In this document: positions 44,531 to 56,127 of the stretch, in pieces
How positions within the stretch are numbered: the stretch's first letter is position 1
How the letters are laid out: every line of letters begins with the position of its first letter
Assembly: GCA_024741835.1 (NCBI GenBank)
Contig: JAENRP010000279.1
Span: forward strand, 389-59,021
Length of the DNA stretch: 58,633 nucleotides
Source: Diplocarpon mali
Taxonomy: Eukaryota > Ascomycota > Leotiomycetes > Helotiales > Drepanopezizaceae
Direction: 5' to 3'
Notes under the pieces: generated by a model
What the model was told of the DNA's origin: nothing
Database searches by the model: none
What the model saw: the letters and a program-made list of their open reading frames with translations, nothing else
Program-made: the position numbers and the translations under genes

Positions 44531-45977
44531 GATTTATTACCCGCAAGGTTGTAGTTGAATAGAAAACCGTGGAGATGTCGGAGTATTATCAACAAGATCG
44601 AGGAGAAGACAGTACCAAAAGAAGCTGTCAAGAGACAAAAACTAGACGTAACTTTACCCTTGTGAGTAATCACGAATCTGTAAGCAAAGGTGAAGATGAA
44701 AAAGCTTTACCCTTTGGCCACAAGACACTACTCAGATCTCTAGCCTTCAAGACTTATCCTCGCAGTAGTACCTCTGGATTTTGAAAGATTTGTTTTCAAA
44801 GTTTTACCACCCTTATAATCACCCTCAATAGCAAAGGATTTAGCTAATCTGGTGCTTTCTCACTTTCCATGTTTATCCGCCAAGTCTCAATGAAATTTCA
44901 GTTGAGATTTAGACATCCAGAGCCATGTGAACATGGCCCTCTGCTTCCAAAATTACAGTGTAAGCAGGTGGACATGATGTCGGCGCATAATGAAAACTGG
45001 CAGAGAAAATCGGAAGCAGGGTCATGGCGGGGTTGAAGTTCCTGTGATGAGCAAGCAGCCCCTTTCTCCTAAGCGATGTTTTTCTTGGCGGCGGACTTCC
45101 TAAGGTACCACATATGTTGGAACCTAAGCAGGTGTAGTTATTTTTAAACCAGTATTTTGTTGAAGACTACACTCTAATTTAATAGAGCTGCATCATTTGA
45201 TGATATCTCAGCTATGTTCGATAAGCGATGACTGAAGGAAACAAGCAAATGGGGACTCTTCTCGAACAATCCCCTCGTCTGAATCATCTGAATGTGACCC
45301 CTCGCACAGGACCACACCCTACTCTGCATCACAGCATGTCCGAATATTGTGATAGAGCCACCTTTATCTACTGATCACTAGAAGTCTAAACAGAGTTTCT
45401 CTGCAGGTTCTTATCATATGTTAAGATATCTAGTATTACTATTAGATCTGCAACTACGCATAGGCAGCGAAGTAACAACTGGAAGAATTATAGCGCCACG
45501 GTAAAATATATCATTAATTGGAATAATTACTATGCGGAGAATCAAAGAGCTTTCGAAGCTCTAGAGCGACAAAAGAGATGGGACAAAGGTATGCCCGTGT
45601 TTCCAGTGTGAATGGGAGTAGAAGAGCTCTACTGGCCGCGAATCATGATTAAATCTAGCCTCTAATACAGAAACTTGCGCACGCAAGGTGGCTAAGAATC
45701 AAGTGGATAATAAAACTAATTACCTAGCTACAGAAAGCAGCGGAATCGCGGTAATTGTTTCGGACTTGGAAGGAAAACATATTAATTTGAAGCATGAAGA
45801 AAACTCCCGTTCTCCAAAGGTCTCGACCAAGAGATGAATCATCTTCACATCAGATACCTACCCCCGACTGCTCAAACCTCTCAGTAAGCGCTTCATCCAA
45901 GCCAAAATCCACTACCATCTCGTCACTGTAGCCCTTCACCTTTAAGCTCCCTGCCGAAGCCACCTGATACCAGCAAA
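44531..45977. other. AT-rich spacer
   Basis: Stop-dense on both strands; no repeats or genes recognised. The first few hundred bases are the upstream region of the orphan gene. Confidence 0.5.
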
Positions 45978-46262
45978 ATGTGCATCGTCCTTTATTACAT
46001 CTTCGCAGGTTGCAACCACATTGACAAATCAGGCCGCTGGACCTGCAATCCCGCCAAGGACGGAGCAGGGCCCTCCCATGAGGGGTGTGCGACCTTCAAG
46101 GTCTTGTCGCAGCCGCTGAGAGTCAAGAACCAGAAGGTTTGCACCTTGTGCTTGGGAAAATTGGTGCTGGAATGTGACGTCGAAGAAGACGATACTGTCA
46201 ACGAAGAAATCAAACGTGTGGAGGGCACTGATAGGAGAGGAGCGGCAGCCCATACGCCGTGA
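45978..46262 (+). CDS. Small Cys-containing hypothetical protein (94 aa)
   Basis: ATG at 45978 in a good context (CAGCAAAATGTG). The 94-residue product has MCIVLYYIFAGCNHIDKSGR at the start and further Cys at spacing suggestive of a zinc- or disulfide-stabilised fold (RWTCNP, HEGCATF, VCTLCLGKLVLECD), then an acidic tail. No cleavable signal peptide is evident, so a cytosolic or metal-binding role is more likely than a secreted effector. The family resembles small fungal Cys proteins I have seen but cannot name. The frame is GC-richer than its surroundings, which supports coding. The opposite strand is also open over much of the length. Confidence 0.5.
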   Translation: MCIVLYYIFAGCNHIDKSGRWTCNPAKDGAGPSHEGCATFKVLSQPLRVKNQKVCTLCLGKLVLECDVEEDDTVNEEIKRVEGTDRRGAAAHTP

Positions 46263-48099
46263 CTAGCCGGCGCTGCCGCAGAAGAAAAAAGGCAGAGTAA
46301 AGAAGCGAATGCGCTATTTACGAAGCTATCAGGCCTCCGCTGGATGTGAATGCGTTGGAAGGGTTGCCTGTCTTTCCCAAATCGTGGGCTTAGATTTGGG
46401 GAGCAAACCGGCCGCCACTACATACAGAATAAATCACCCGAGTGGCGTCAGACCGTCAATCGCATCTGCGGGTAATTGCTAGCGCTGACCTGCGTATTAG
46501 ACACAACAGCAAGGCCTGGGCGAAGGAGAAGACAAAGGCGAAGGTTCATGGAGCGTGATGATGTTGGAAAATAGAGGCGCGGGAGAAACATAAGTGGAAA
46601 TTCGCGCCTCCAGTTTTACCTATAACACGCCTGATCGCGTGTACTAATATTCAATCTCTGAAATTGTAAAAATATGACTAGATCATTTAGAAATTCATAT
46701 CAATATTCTTGAGTGACTCTTTAAGAAATTTCCAGAAATCTTTCAGAGATCATTTGAAAGTTCCCCAAAATTTATTCAAAAGTTATTCAAAATAAGTTGA
46801 AAACGTAATAAATCACTAGGAGCTTACTTATATTAGAAGAAGAAATAGTAGTCTGCGATACTAGGCTAACATGATCGATTATATCAGCTAGTCACCCCTA
46901 TTCCTGTACCTATCTCCGTAATCTAAAGCACTCTGAATATACAAAACTTTGAGATGCTCTTAATTTCAAATATCATTTAAACATTTCTTGACAACCCTTT
47001 CCCACGGGCAAGGGCAAATGGGCCTCTCAAGACGCAGTATCTATCATGAGACTTTTATAAATCACACTTCATCGATCCAGGATTTAGATGCCACGACCTC
47101 ATATCTAAAAGGCTATACCCTATTTGAGAAGACAGGGCTAACCAGGTTCGTTATTGAGATCAATTCAGTAGTAACTAGCAGCATGCTACAGATGCGAAAG
47201 AACTTTAACTAATATTGATTCTATGGAACTCACTGGCGACATCGTAATGAAGTTTCTTCACTACTAATCATATTTCTAAAGGTTTAAGTACGTTTGATGC
47301 GCAGGTTAGAAGTATTACATATAATTCAGTCTTTGCATCATAGATGCCTTTACATAGTTGAAGTTGGATACTTCTAACGTCCATCAACCGCAGCGGTTGA
47401 ATCAAGTGGTAAAAGCTTGATGGATCCTTACAAGCCAGTTATCAAAAGCAAAATTTCGTTGTCAACTCCTCCAAAGTCGAGTTTCACTGCCAATTTCTCG
47501 CCCACTCAGTCGAGAGCTGTGACAATTCTCCAGAAGTCGCTCTCATGAGATCCATGGTGAGACGTCTCCCAAACCTGCGCTTTCTTTCTGGTTCTCTCAA
47601 CGCCCTGGTAATCACTCCCTCCTGATCTAGGTGGCTGATCCGCTCGCATCGCCCTTCTGACTAGCTCTTAGCAAGCAGTGTAAAGAACCATATAGTCACT
47701 TAACTTTCTCTTTAAGGCTTTTCCAGATTTTTCTCTTGTTTCAGGACGATTTTATTATTGACAGACGAGTGTCAGCTATGAGGTTCTTCGAAACCGGGAG
47801 ATAGGCTTCGCTCAATCAAGAGTAGACTCTTCAATGCTTCTACACAGGAATTAGCAAAGAACCGAGTATCATCGATGTGATATTATCCAGCGACTTGTAC
47901 TTGAACTTGAACATTGCTATTGGGAATCCCTTGCTGTCTATTTTTGGGCAGCTCCCTCTCGTTACTTTCGTACCAATTTCTTGGTATCATAAATTGGTTT
48001 TCCAATACTATAAATGGCATAAGCAGCTGTTCTTATATAAGCTAGTGACACCTCACGTTTCAGAAAAAGACTTAGTCTGTCCTTTGAGTATTTTCTCAC
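46263..48099. other. AT-rich spacer, nothing recognised
   Basis: Frames of 60-81 codons occur (46988-47212, 47877-48122), with no motif. The base composition and stop density suggest long-decayed sequence. Confidence 0.5.
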
Positions 48100-48689
48100 G
48101 TACGCTGGCTACTGAAAAGTAGTCTAGACTTTGTTGACGGCGGGTGGCTTCCTCATATTTCTTCTCACTGCAGCGCCATAGCCACCAAGCCAGCTCTCTG
48201 GCTTTTTCCATCAACTGCGCGTCCTCCGTTAAAGCGCCTAGCTTGTTCTATTCCTCTGTTGAGTGTATGCCAACAAAATTTGAGAACGAAATGGCTCGTG
48301 AACTTATAGATCTCAATTTCAGAAAAACTTGAACGGCCTAATGCACAATCGGTTTCCTACGCCTGTCATTGGCTTTATGCCGTCAATCTTGACACAGGTA
48401 TGACGTTATCGTGAGCTAAGGGGGCAATTCGCACTCTCTTCCCGTCCACGAAAAGCCGGTAGGACAGATTGGGCCAGCCGAAGTTGAAGGCTTCATGGAT
48501 TTCTAGCTCAGCATGGAACTGTTTTTCGGACACTGACTCGATATACTTAGATACAGTCAGCGCTGATTGCCATTCTCCAGAATTTCCACTGAGAAATTGT
48601 GACACCTCATCGTCGCTGTACTCCTTTGCCGGCGTATCCTCCACGCAGACTGTAGCTTCAAGGCCCGGCGAAGGTTCAAGAATCGCCAT
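48100..48689 (-). pseudogene. Decayed DUF7918-type gene (copy A)
   Basis: DUF7918 proteins are fungal proteins of unknown function with a beta-rich N-terminal domain. From ATG 48687-48689 the start follows the family pattern (MAILEPSPGLEATVCVEDT, then KEYSDDE, SKYIESVSEKQFHAELEI and WPNLSYRLFVDGKRVRIA), stopping at TAA 48375-48377. Downstream family-like sequence persists in other frames: NRLCIRPFKF then SEIEIY after a frameshift, LGALTEDAQLMEKARELAWW, and a basic end near 48130. At least one frameshift and several stops. A second copy lies at 51439 on the other strand. Confidence 0.65.
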
Positions 48690-49369
48690 TATAAGTTACA
48701 ATGCACGCGTCAGATATGGAAAGCTACACTTGAGAATTGGGAAGTCGAATAAGATAGCGCAAGTCTTGAGGAATGGCTTGTGACAGCTGCAATAATGTAT
48801 CAGCCGGTCACATGCAGTGAATTCTGATCAAGGTGCAGAACCTTTGCCTCGATACTATTCGAGGCGGAGAAGCTTTTGCAATTCGGACGACTAGGTCTGA
48901 TTATTTTTCTCGCATATTTAAGGGCTCCGAACTTCTCGCTTGTAACATCCTGTCTGGAACTTGAACGTGAAGGGAAGAGCACCCAACTCATTGATCGAGT
49001 CTTCATGGTATCATCTGGTTAGAGAATAAAATCACTGATAGCAAGGGGAATTTCGCTGGATAAGAAGTTTCAACGAAGAGACGAGCTGTTGCTTACAAAA
49101 ACAGGAAGCTTGGCCATGAGTATCCGTCTGGGTGGTGTGCCGCGTGCGGCGAGTAACCAGCGAGTAACCACGTTAGTACAAAACTATCAGAAGGCAAATA
49201 TAGAAGCTAGGCACCTACATGATCCCAGAAAATATAGCTATTCCTTTAACATATTCACCAAAATTCTTATTTCGGGTCCTATCTTTCAGGAAGTCTTCAA
49301 ACTCGAATTGTTAAAAGTACAACAACACAATCAGGGCGGATAGGCAGTCTTTAGGAAGTATTCATTGAT
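48690..49369. other. AT-rich spacer
   Basis: Open frames at 48800-49006 (minus) and 49089-49343 (plus) have no recognisable motif. Confidence 0.5.
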
Positions 49370-49740
49370 AGTTTTTGCGATCATTTCACGTAAATATGAT
49401 CTACTACAATAAGCAAGGCTGGCTTCCCATTCCAACTATCTGCTCTGCTGGCCACGACTGAGCACTCTTCAATATCTCTCTGAAGCTCGCACTCACATTC
49501 ATCTCCGCCGGTCTTCAAGTACTCCTCGAAATGTATAGGACATGGACAGCCTACTCAGTCTCGATGTTCTCTGGAAAGAATGGACAAGCGAGTCTGGCTT
49601 ACTGTTTCGCTCTCGGGCATCGAGATGATGCCGACTGTCGTTCTAAGAGCACATCAGAAACAGTGTCGCGAGCATGCTACGCATTCAGACTTTCTCAGCC
49701 CAAGTGTCAGAGGGCTGATATGACGCGCCACGTATGATTC
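49370..49740 (-). pseudogene. Fragment of an unidentified decayed gene
   Basis: Minus-strand blocks in two frames look coding: ARLACPFFPENIETE interrupted by stops at both ends, then CPCPIHFEEYLKTGGDECEC and ELQRDIEECSVVASRADSWN, closing at about 49389. Cys-Pro-Phe-Phe and the Cys/His spacing hint at a zinc-finger type protein. Not enough is left to name the family. Confidence 0.3.
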
Positions 49741-51438
49741 CCGGTCTTCGCAGGTGATAGAACTACTCTTACAGGCAAGTAAGCACTTCTGGAGCTTTTA
49801 TGAATACTCTCTTCTTTCGGGGGTAGGAGGGAGTATTCAAGTACTGCGATTTAGTGACGCAGCACCGGTATACAAAAATGTGTCTCGGTGTGACATGGTA
49901 GCCCTTCTGTGAGTTTTCAGGTCAGGCGTCGCCACGGTGTTTATGCACCTGCGAGAGGAAAGCTGAGCGGCGTGTGAAAAAGATCGAATACTTTCTTTTC
50001 TCAGTCTTGGCTCATGTATAGATAGGACTTCATCAGTTCTGTTTTCTTTTTTATTCTTTTTCTCAGTTAGCTAATCTCTGTAGTTTGATCTTTGCGGTTT
50101 GATCTCTGTATTTGATCTTTCTGGTTCCCGTTCCCTGACAAAAAGTCGGCGAAGAGCTTTGTAGTGGTACAACTTGTCGCACATACAAAGACTTTCAATT
50201 ATGTCAACAACTTGCGTCTCACATCATTATCTATCTATTTGAAGAGGCTACTCTAGAAATTTCCTCAGCTGCAAGCACTATGCGGCTAATTATTACCGCC
50301 TATCAAAAGGTATGCTCCAAGTATGACTAGCGGCTTCCAGGCTGCTAGAAAGCGCCTTATTTAGATGTCTTACATCATCTGTTAAGGTTGATCTAGAGGT
50401 CGTAGCGGATTCGGTATTGTTGCGTTACACAGAGGCATTTTCTATGCCAGAGAAATGTTTCGTTGCGAATTAATGTCAAAATTTGTTAAGCTAGTCTTAG
50501 CCGATACAGGTGTTGAGAAGCCGTCTAGCCATGAGTTTCCTCAAAATTTTGATGAATTAATGGCGGCATAAAGAGACCTGCAGGAGAATTGCGCTGCGCA
50601 TCATGGCCTGTAGCTTGTTAGCATTCGCATTTACTGATCGGCAAACTAACAAGATAGATGTTGCATTATACACTATAAGGCTGTGAAGATTACTCGAAAA
50701 TCACGTCTCCTCACACTTGAACCAAGCATCTAGATTCTCGATTAAATTTTTTACAAGTAAAAAGTCAAAGCCTCTTAGCCAGTTGGCAAAGTTGTTGAAA
50801 TTAAGCGAGATGCTGATGTTGTTTTTAGACTCGTCTCTATAAACGCTGGTAATTGCTATACATAAAATTTTATCAAGGCAGAAGGAGCAGAAAGTTGAAA
50901 TCCGAGAACAAGATCATTCTAGATACATCGGGCTTGAGATTCTAAGACCTCTCCGACAAGCTTTCGGGGTGTATAAAACATCAGGTACGGCCCGCACCTT
51001 CTCTTGATGACCTGTCTTTCACCTTATGTGATGCTGTACCGGGTGCCTCGTCTCATAAAGAATCTGACTACCACTCGGGATGCGCCTTGGAAAGTAATCG
51101 TTAATAACATTGAATGTTCCTGTAGCCTCTATCCTTCGTAGCTCGCTTCGATCCGTCAGGGCAACACCCAGCCTTTCGTTTCGTCAATAAAGCAAACATC
51201 TCCAGCCCTCCAAGTCCAGCCTCGCAATAACAGTCTCAACTCTGATCTTCCAAAGCTCCCCCTTTTTCTAAACGAACCTAGCGCTAAATCTTCTCACGTG
51301 CATTATATAAGTAATCCCTTCCATTCATAACTAAGCTCTTGAAAAACCCCCCGCCCCATCTCTCGCTTTATATCCACCTTTGACCTTTTATACCCCTCAA
51401 TGTATTTTGTACTATAGCCTCGACCATCTGGATTAATA
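49741..51438. other. AT-rich spacer, nothing recognised
   Basis: No recognisable gene or repeat. Short coding-like scraps (for example FRCELMSKFVKLVLADTGVE at about 50459-50518) are not supported by neighbours. Confidence 0.5.
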
Positions 51439-52722
51439 ATGGCAGTCCTCAAAAGTCTTCTGGCTATCGAAGTCACTGTATGCGTCAATAGTAAGGCTCT
51501 CACTAAGCATCAAGCCGAGAACGACCGAGCCCAACACATTGATGGAAAATTTGCGGCTCATCAACAGGGCTGCTCAAGTACGAAATTTATTGAGTCCATA
51601 ACAGATGAAGACTTCACGGCCAATATTCTTGTCAAGACACCCTGCAAGCCGGACTGACTTAAATTCTCTTTTGGACTCTACGTAAACGGGGTCTATGTAA
51701 GCGGTATATACTTGCAAAATTTCAGCTACAGGCTTACATGCACGTTCTAAAATCAATTAGACGGGCCAGAAACCATCACTCAGTCGCGTAGGACTGTCCA
51801 GTCTTCGAAGTTCGCCGCGCTCGCTACGAGTCCGTCTCTGGTCCTTCTCCCCGCCCGTCGGTCATTTTGCTAAATTTAAGATTATCCTGCGCGATTCTCG
51901 ATCAAGCAACCTACAGAGAGAAAATGACAAGGCTAAAAAGTTGAGAGAGATTGTCGTGAAAATCCATCGACAGTCTGAAGGCAGGCAAGTCGAACCAGGA
52001 AAGCCGAATTTTGAGAAGCTAGCGTCTCCGAGGGAATCCCACCAAAAGGCCCGCATCGAAAAATCAAAGTCGCATGGTGTTGCGTGAGTATGCTGCTCCG
52101 ATTCCAAGAACATGCACTGACGAATCAGAAAGCCTAGGAGCTGTGAAGTCAATAGATCCCGGGCGGACTAGAGAAAGTGAATTCCTTGATGGCATGGACT
52201 ACCCCATTGCGATATTGCGCTTCAAGTACAGGTCAGCCCGTAAGCAGTACCATCATCTCGTGGCAGATACTACCGGGCCGACACATCTCCAGAGGCGCTG
52301 GAAGATCTCCTGAGAATCCCTCGTATCCCTCCGCCCGAACCGGCGGCAGAGCCAAAGCCAGAGGCCGCCGAACCCGAGAGTCCAGAGAGCGAGTTCGACG
52401 ACCTCGCCCCAGAACCGAGGGAGCGGGCCAAGAGAGCGCTGGAGCGCGCCGAGGTACGAGACCCGTACCCGCACCGAGGACTTACTCCACGGCCGAGCGA
52501 GGCCGTTCCGAAGACGACGACAACGTGAAGCAAGACGCTCCCCCGTCCAAGAAGACGGAGGCCAGGAAGATGATCGGCAAGCTCACTACCCCTCTCACCG
52601 AGGGCGACGGGGAGGACAAGGGAAGACCGGCTATCCTGCTGGACCAGATGATCCGCACTCAGCCGCCCGATCTTCCGGTGGCTATAACGGCCAGTTGTTT
52701 GCAGCTTGCATGCTCATGCTGA
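51439..52722 (+). pseudogene. Decayed DUF7918-type gene (copy B)
   Basis: It starts at ATG 51439 with MAVLKSLLAIEVTVCVNSKA, FIESITDEDFTANILVKTPC, then a TGA. Continuing in frame: FSFGLYVNGVYVSGIYLQNF, a TAA, then DGPETITQSRR. Another block, AKFKIILRDSRSSNLQREND, continues through KKLREIVVKIHRQSEGRQVE to a GTGAGT donor at about 52084. Next is SIDPGRTRESEFLDGMDYPI with ILRFKYR, the family's end-of-domain signature. The following block, ALEDLLRIPRIPPPEPAAEP, runs in GC-rich sequence, then shifts frame near 52490 into a Lys/Glu tail (DDDNVKQDAPPSKKTEARKM). Stops at two or more places plus frame shifts indicate a dead gene. The C-terminal third is far better preserved than the front. Confidence 0.7.
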
Positions 52723-53290
52723 GAATCCGCTATGCCTCATCTCCTGGAAATCTCAATGTAGGGGCGGCGGGGGCTCTTAATGAAACCGCTGTCGCCTTGT
52801 CTTTTCTGCGCTGCATGCGGACAGGATGCTCTGGCATTTTTCACGGATCGGCGCGTTCTCGCACACGTAGGTGACACCTATCTGCCTTTGGAATGTCTGA
52901 GTGATATCCCATCACTCCTATGACGGGCGCGCATTGCTGCACTCCTTCAGCGCATTAGACAGGAATATCGCTGCTGCTCTCAAGAGATTCTAGATCAGGG
53001 AAACAAAAATAAACAGGCAGATACATCAAAGTCAACAAATGCCCTCTTCGCCCTTGCTTAAGCGAAAATCAGCCTTCAACACGTGCCAGCACACAGGGGT
53101 TGAGAGAATAAAGAAGAGTATATAAAGACTAGGATATTAACTGTCAAGGTCTCGTTTTTTTTTTCGCATCGCAAGCTAGATACAGATCCATAGAAAGGGT
53201 TTTGACATATCCGTGAACGACATGGGGGAATTCATTCACAAACACTACATAATCTCTTTTCGACTCCAGGCAATATCCGACTTGCCCCCC
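52723..53290. other. Spacer downstream of two convergent remnants
   Basis: Nothing recognisable; a T-rich tract lies at about 53155-53164. Confidence 0.5.
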
Positions 53291-53900
53291 CTATCCAACA
53301 TCGCTTCTGCAGCGAGTACACGCATCAACCCCACAATGCGCGCAACGCCAGACGAAGAGCGGCATCTCGTTACCGCAATGATCGCAGCTCCATGCACCAC
53401 CAACCCTCGCCCACTGCCGGTGGTCGCATACATGGTTACGCGTGGCTGTTCTTGCGAGGCCGACAACTTGAACTTGTCTCGCTGGCCCCGCTGGCTGAGG
53501 GTTCCAATACGCGATGTGGGTCGCTCGGTCGAGCCGAAGCCCGAGCGGAGGGGTGATCAGTAACCTGTGTCCTGGAAGCGGATACGACACGTCTTCCAAG
53601 ACCTCGAGGTAGTGGAAGAGGGAGAACGAGGGACTAGCAGACGCCTACAGCCGATTTCCGTTACATGTAGGACACTGGCACTCCTTCCAGGCCACTCCAT
53701 AAGTGTAGCACCATTCGGTTTTGCACGCACATCTGACTGAGGTTGGGAATGTCCAATATCCCGCGAATCCCAGGTGACCTACGTGATATGGTTACATCTG
53801 AACTTCGGTTCAATCATGCGCCTGCACTCCTCGCATCGCTTCTATCCTTCATTGTCAGCGAGAGACAGCACTTCCTGCGTTCTAACATCCCGAGGGCAAG
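53291..53900 (-). pseudogene. C-terminal remnant of an RBR/IBR-type E3 ubiquitin ligase
   Basis: RBR ligases pass ubiquitin through a catalytic Cys. On the minus strand EVLSLADNEG is followed by a TAG at 53842-53844 where the family has GW, then KRCEECRRMIEPKFRCNHIT. An intron with a GTAGGT donor and CAG acceptor joins to CACKTEWCYTYGVAWKECQC, completing a C-x2-C...CxHxxCxC...C IBR/RING2-like zinc-binding pattern. A TAG at 53645-53647 follows, then the frame stays open to 53291 and ends in a second Cys-rich block (GAWSCDHCGNEMPLFVWRCA, then HCGVDACTRCR), typical of the tail of fungal RBR proteins. Both stops fit TGG or CAG mutated to TAG. The N-terminal half is not clearly found; a frame at 54364-54813 might belong to it. 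Confidence 0.65.
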
Positions 53901-56127
53901 GAAGCAATCAGAACAACAACATGGCAGTTGATACACACGTCAAACAGCAGCACCCTGCTCTCAAAGCTACAGAGCTAGAAAATCTTGAGCAACATGAAGT
54001 TCCTGCCGGAAGAAACACGGAGGGAGAAACCGCGCTGAGTGAGCTCAAGCCAGGCAAAGAATACGCCAGATTGCCCTGAAGTACGAGGCACTTTGCATCA
54101 AGCCCTAACTTTGGTGTATCAGCAGCCTTGAAACCGTCCTTCAAACAACGACCAGGAGAATGAATCGTTAGTGGAAGACCGATGGCATGCTGTAAGCTCC
54201 AACACCGCCTGCCCATATCTTCAGAAAAGAGTCACGTCAAAGGGAGTGATCCTCAACCGAACCGAAGACACGAGAAGTACACAAAGAACCAAGGAGGGTT
54301 ATAGCTAGAGGAAGACACTTACACTCGTATCGAGTCAAGTTATACCTTGAGTAGAGTAGGTAGTCAGGGGGCTTTGGTTTGGCAGGTTTGGAGGCTAGCT
54401 TGACATGTTCGGTATTTTCGGTCCTGTGGAGAACAGACTCGGCGCTGGCAGACTTGCAAGAACGACCAAGCCTTGGACGCGGGATGGAAAATGAGGCCAC
54501 TATATGGCACGTTCCGCAGGTCACCAGTACATCTGAGACGAAGCCATTCCGTGTTTATGCATATTGCTCGCCCGTTTTTGTGAACGGTTCTGGAGAAATC
54601 GCAAATTAATGGCAGGGAAAATGCAGATTCAACAAAATTTTCGGATATCGGCTGAGCAAAGGAATTGGCGATAACAGTCTCAGCGTCGAGATTTCTATTA
54701 TCGACTGGATGCACCACGACTGGCTCGGGCTCTGCGACTGTTTGTGGGGCTTTGATAGGGTCTCGACTCAGACCTGAATCATGATTCCGCCAGCCATGCT
54801 GGCTCGCAGGCACAGCGGACAGGGAGAAAACTTACGTGGCGGAGGAATACCACGCGCAGTCTCCCTAATCCTGCGCATATCAGCTCTGTCATGCGATTCT
54901 TGCTCTTATATCCGCTGGAGTATCTCAGCGTCAGCTAACGGCATATAATGGAGTTAAAGATGAAGGATAGGCCGCGCATCCGCGTCTTCGACGCCATCGA
55001 CTACGCGGCTCATCAAGCGCAAGCTGTGATCTGGTGTGCGCGGTCCCAGCAATAAGAAGTCCATCTGATAAGAGGGTCTCCAGTTTCCCTCGAGACTTAA
55101 ACAAGAATTACAAATCGAAGCGAAGAGAACCGGAGTATTCAGAGCGTCATGTGACAGCCAGATTCGAGGATGTATTATTGACATCTAGTGCTTGGCATCG
55201 TGTAAGCGAGATCACAGCATCCCGGCAAATAATGTAGATGCGTGGTAATCTTTCGCTCAAACTGTGCGAGAGTGAGAGGATGTTTAAAGAGATCTAGAGT
55301 GTGCTTGGTGTGTTGAGAGTAGTGGGTTTAGACCTGCTAGTCTTTCTTCGATGCAACAGGGATGGATGTGTTTAGGCCCGCTACGCCCGCGAGGACTGGG
55401 CGCAGAGTCAGCTTCTACCTTTGAGAGCGTAGTTGTCACTCTGAATATGAGCATTCGATTATTCGCAGGTCGATGTACCAGCTATATAAAGCCATGTGTT
55501 TCGTCAATAGAATTAGGAGTGCGACCGGTCATCGACGCAGAAGAATACTGCAGGCCGCCATAGAGGCCCTGATCTCTTCGCTTGCATCGAAAGCACTGAG
55601 ACCCAGGCTTCCGAAGCCGTGTCTAGATAATCTGCTTATCTCGGTGGTAGCTACCTGGTTGCTGGCGTCGAAGGGGAGCAGCATCAAATATGTCTATCCA
55701 TAGGACGAGTAAATGATAGCACAGAAAGTCCGTTGACGTCTGGACTAGGTTCCATGCATATGCTTTGGCATCAGCGGGAAGCCGATATGGCCTATGTCTT
55801 GGAGAGAAAGACTGTCCTGCTAGACTTGACCTGAGATTGACTCGTCCAGATTGGAGATCGTCGCACGCGAATCACGAGAATCAAATCAAGGGATAGTGAA
55901 GCTGCAAGGCAGGAGCCCAAACATCAAATATGGGGGGGTTGGAGGGACGAAAAAGCCAGAAGCAAACTCAAACGCAGACATGTGAGCTCCAATCCAGGTG
56001 AGTACAAAGAAGCGAGGCGAGACAATAAAGAAGGAATATATCTACGTAATACCGCCATCCCCTTGAGAGTTAAGAAAACAAGAAACCAAGCCGGGAACGG
56101 TATGCTGTCGCTCCCCTTCTCTCGAGC
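53901..56127. other. Spacer, possibly with the eroded front of the RBR gene
   Basis: The minus-strand frame 54364-54813 (containing LDAETVIANSFAQPISENFV) and the adjacent 54237-54524 frame (TCGTCHIVASF) could be upstream exons of the RBR remnant, but RING1 ligands are not clear. Elsewhere nothing is recognised. Confidence 0.3.

Noticed and set aside
40200..52000. Recognisable transposon (reverse transcriptase, DDE transposase or Starship recombinase)
   Set aside because: I found no catalytic motif of these families and no clear terminal repeats; an entirely eroded element cannot be excluded.
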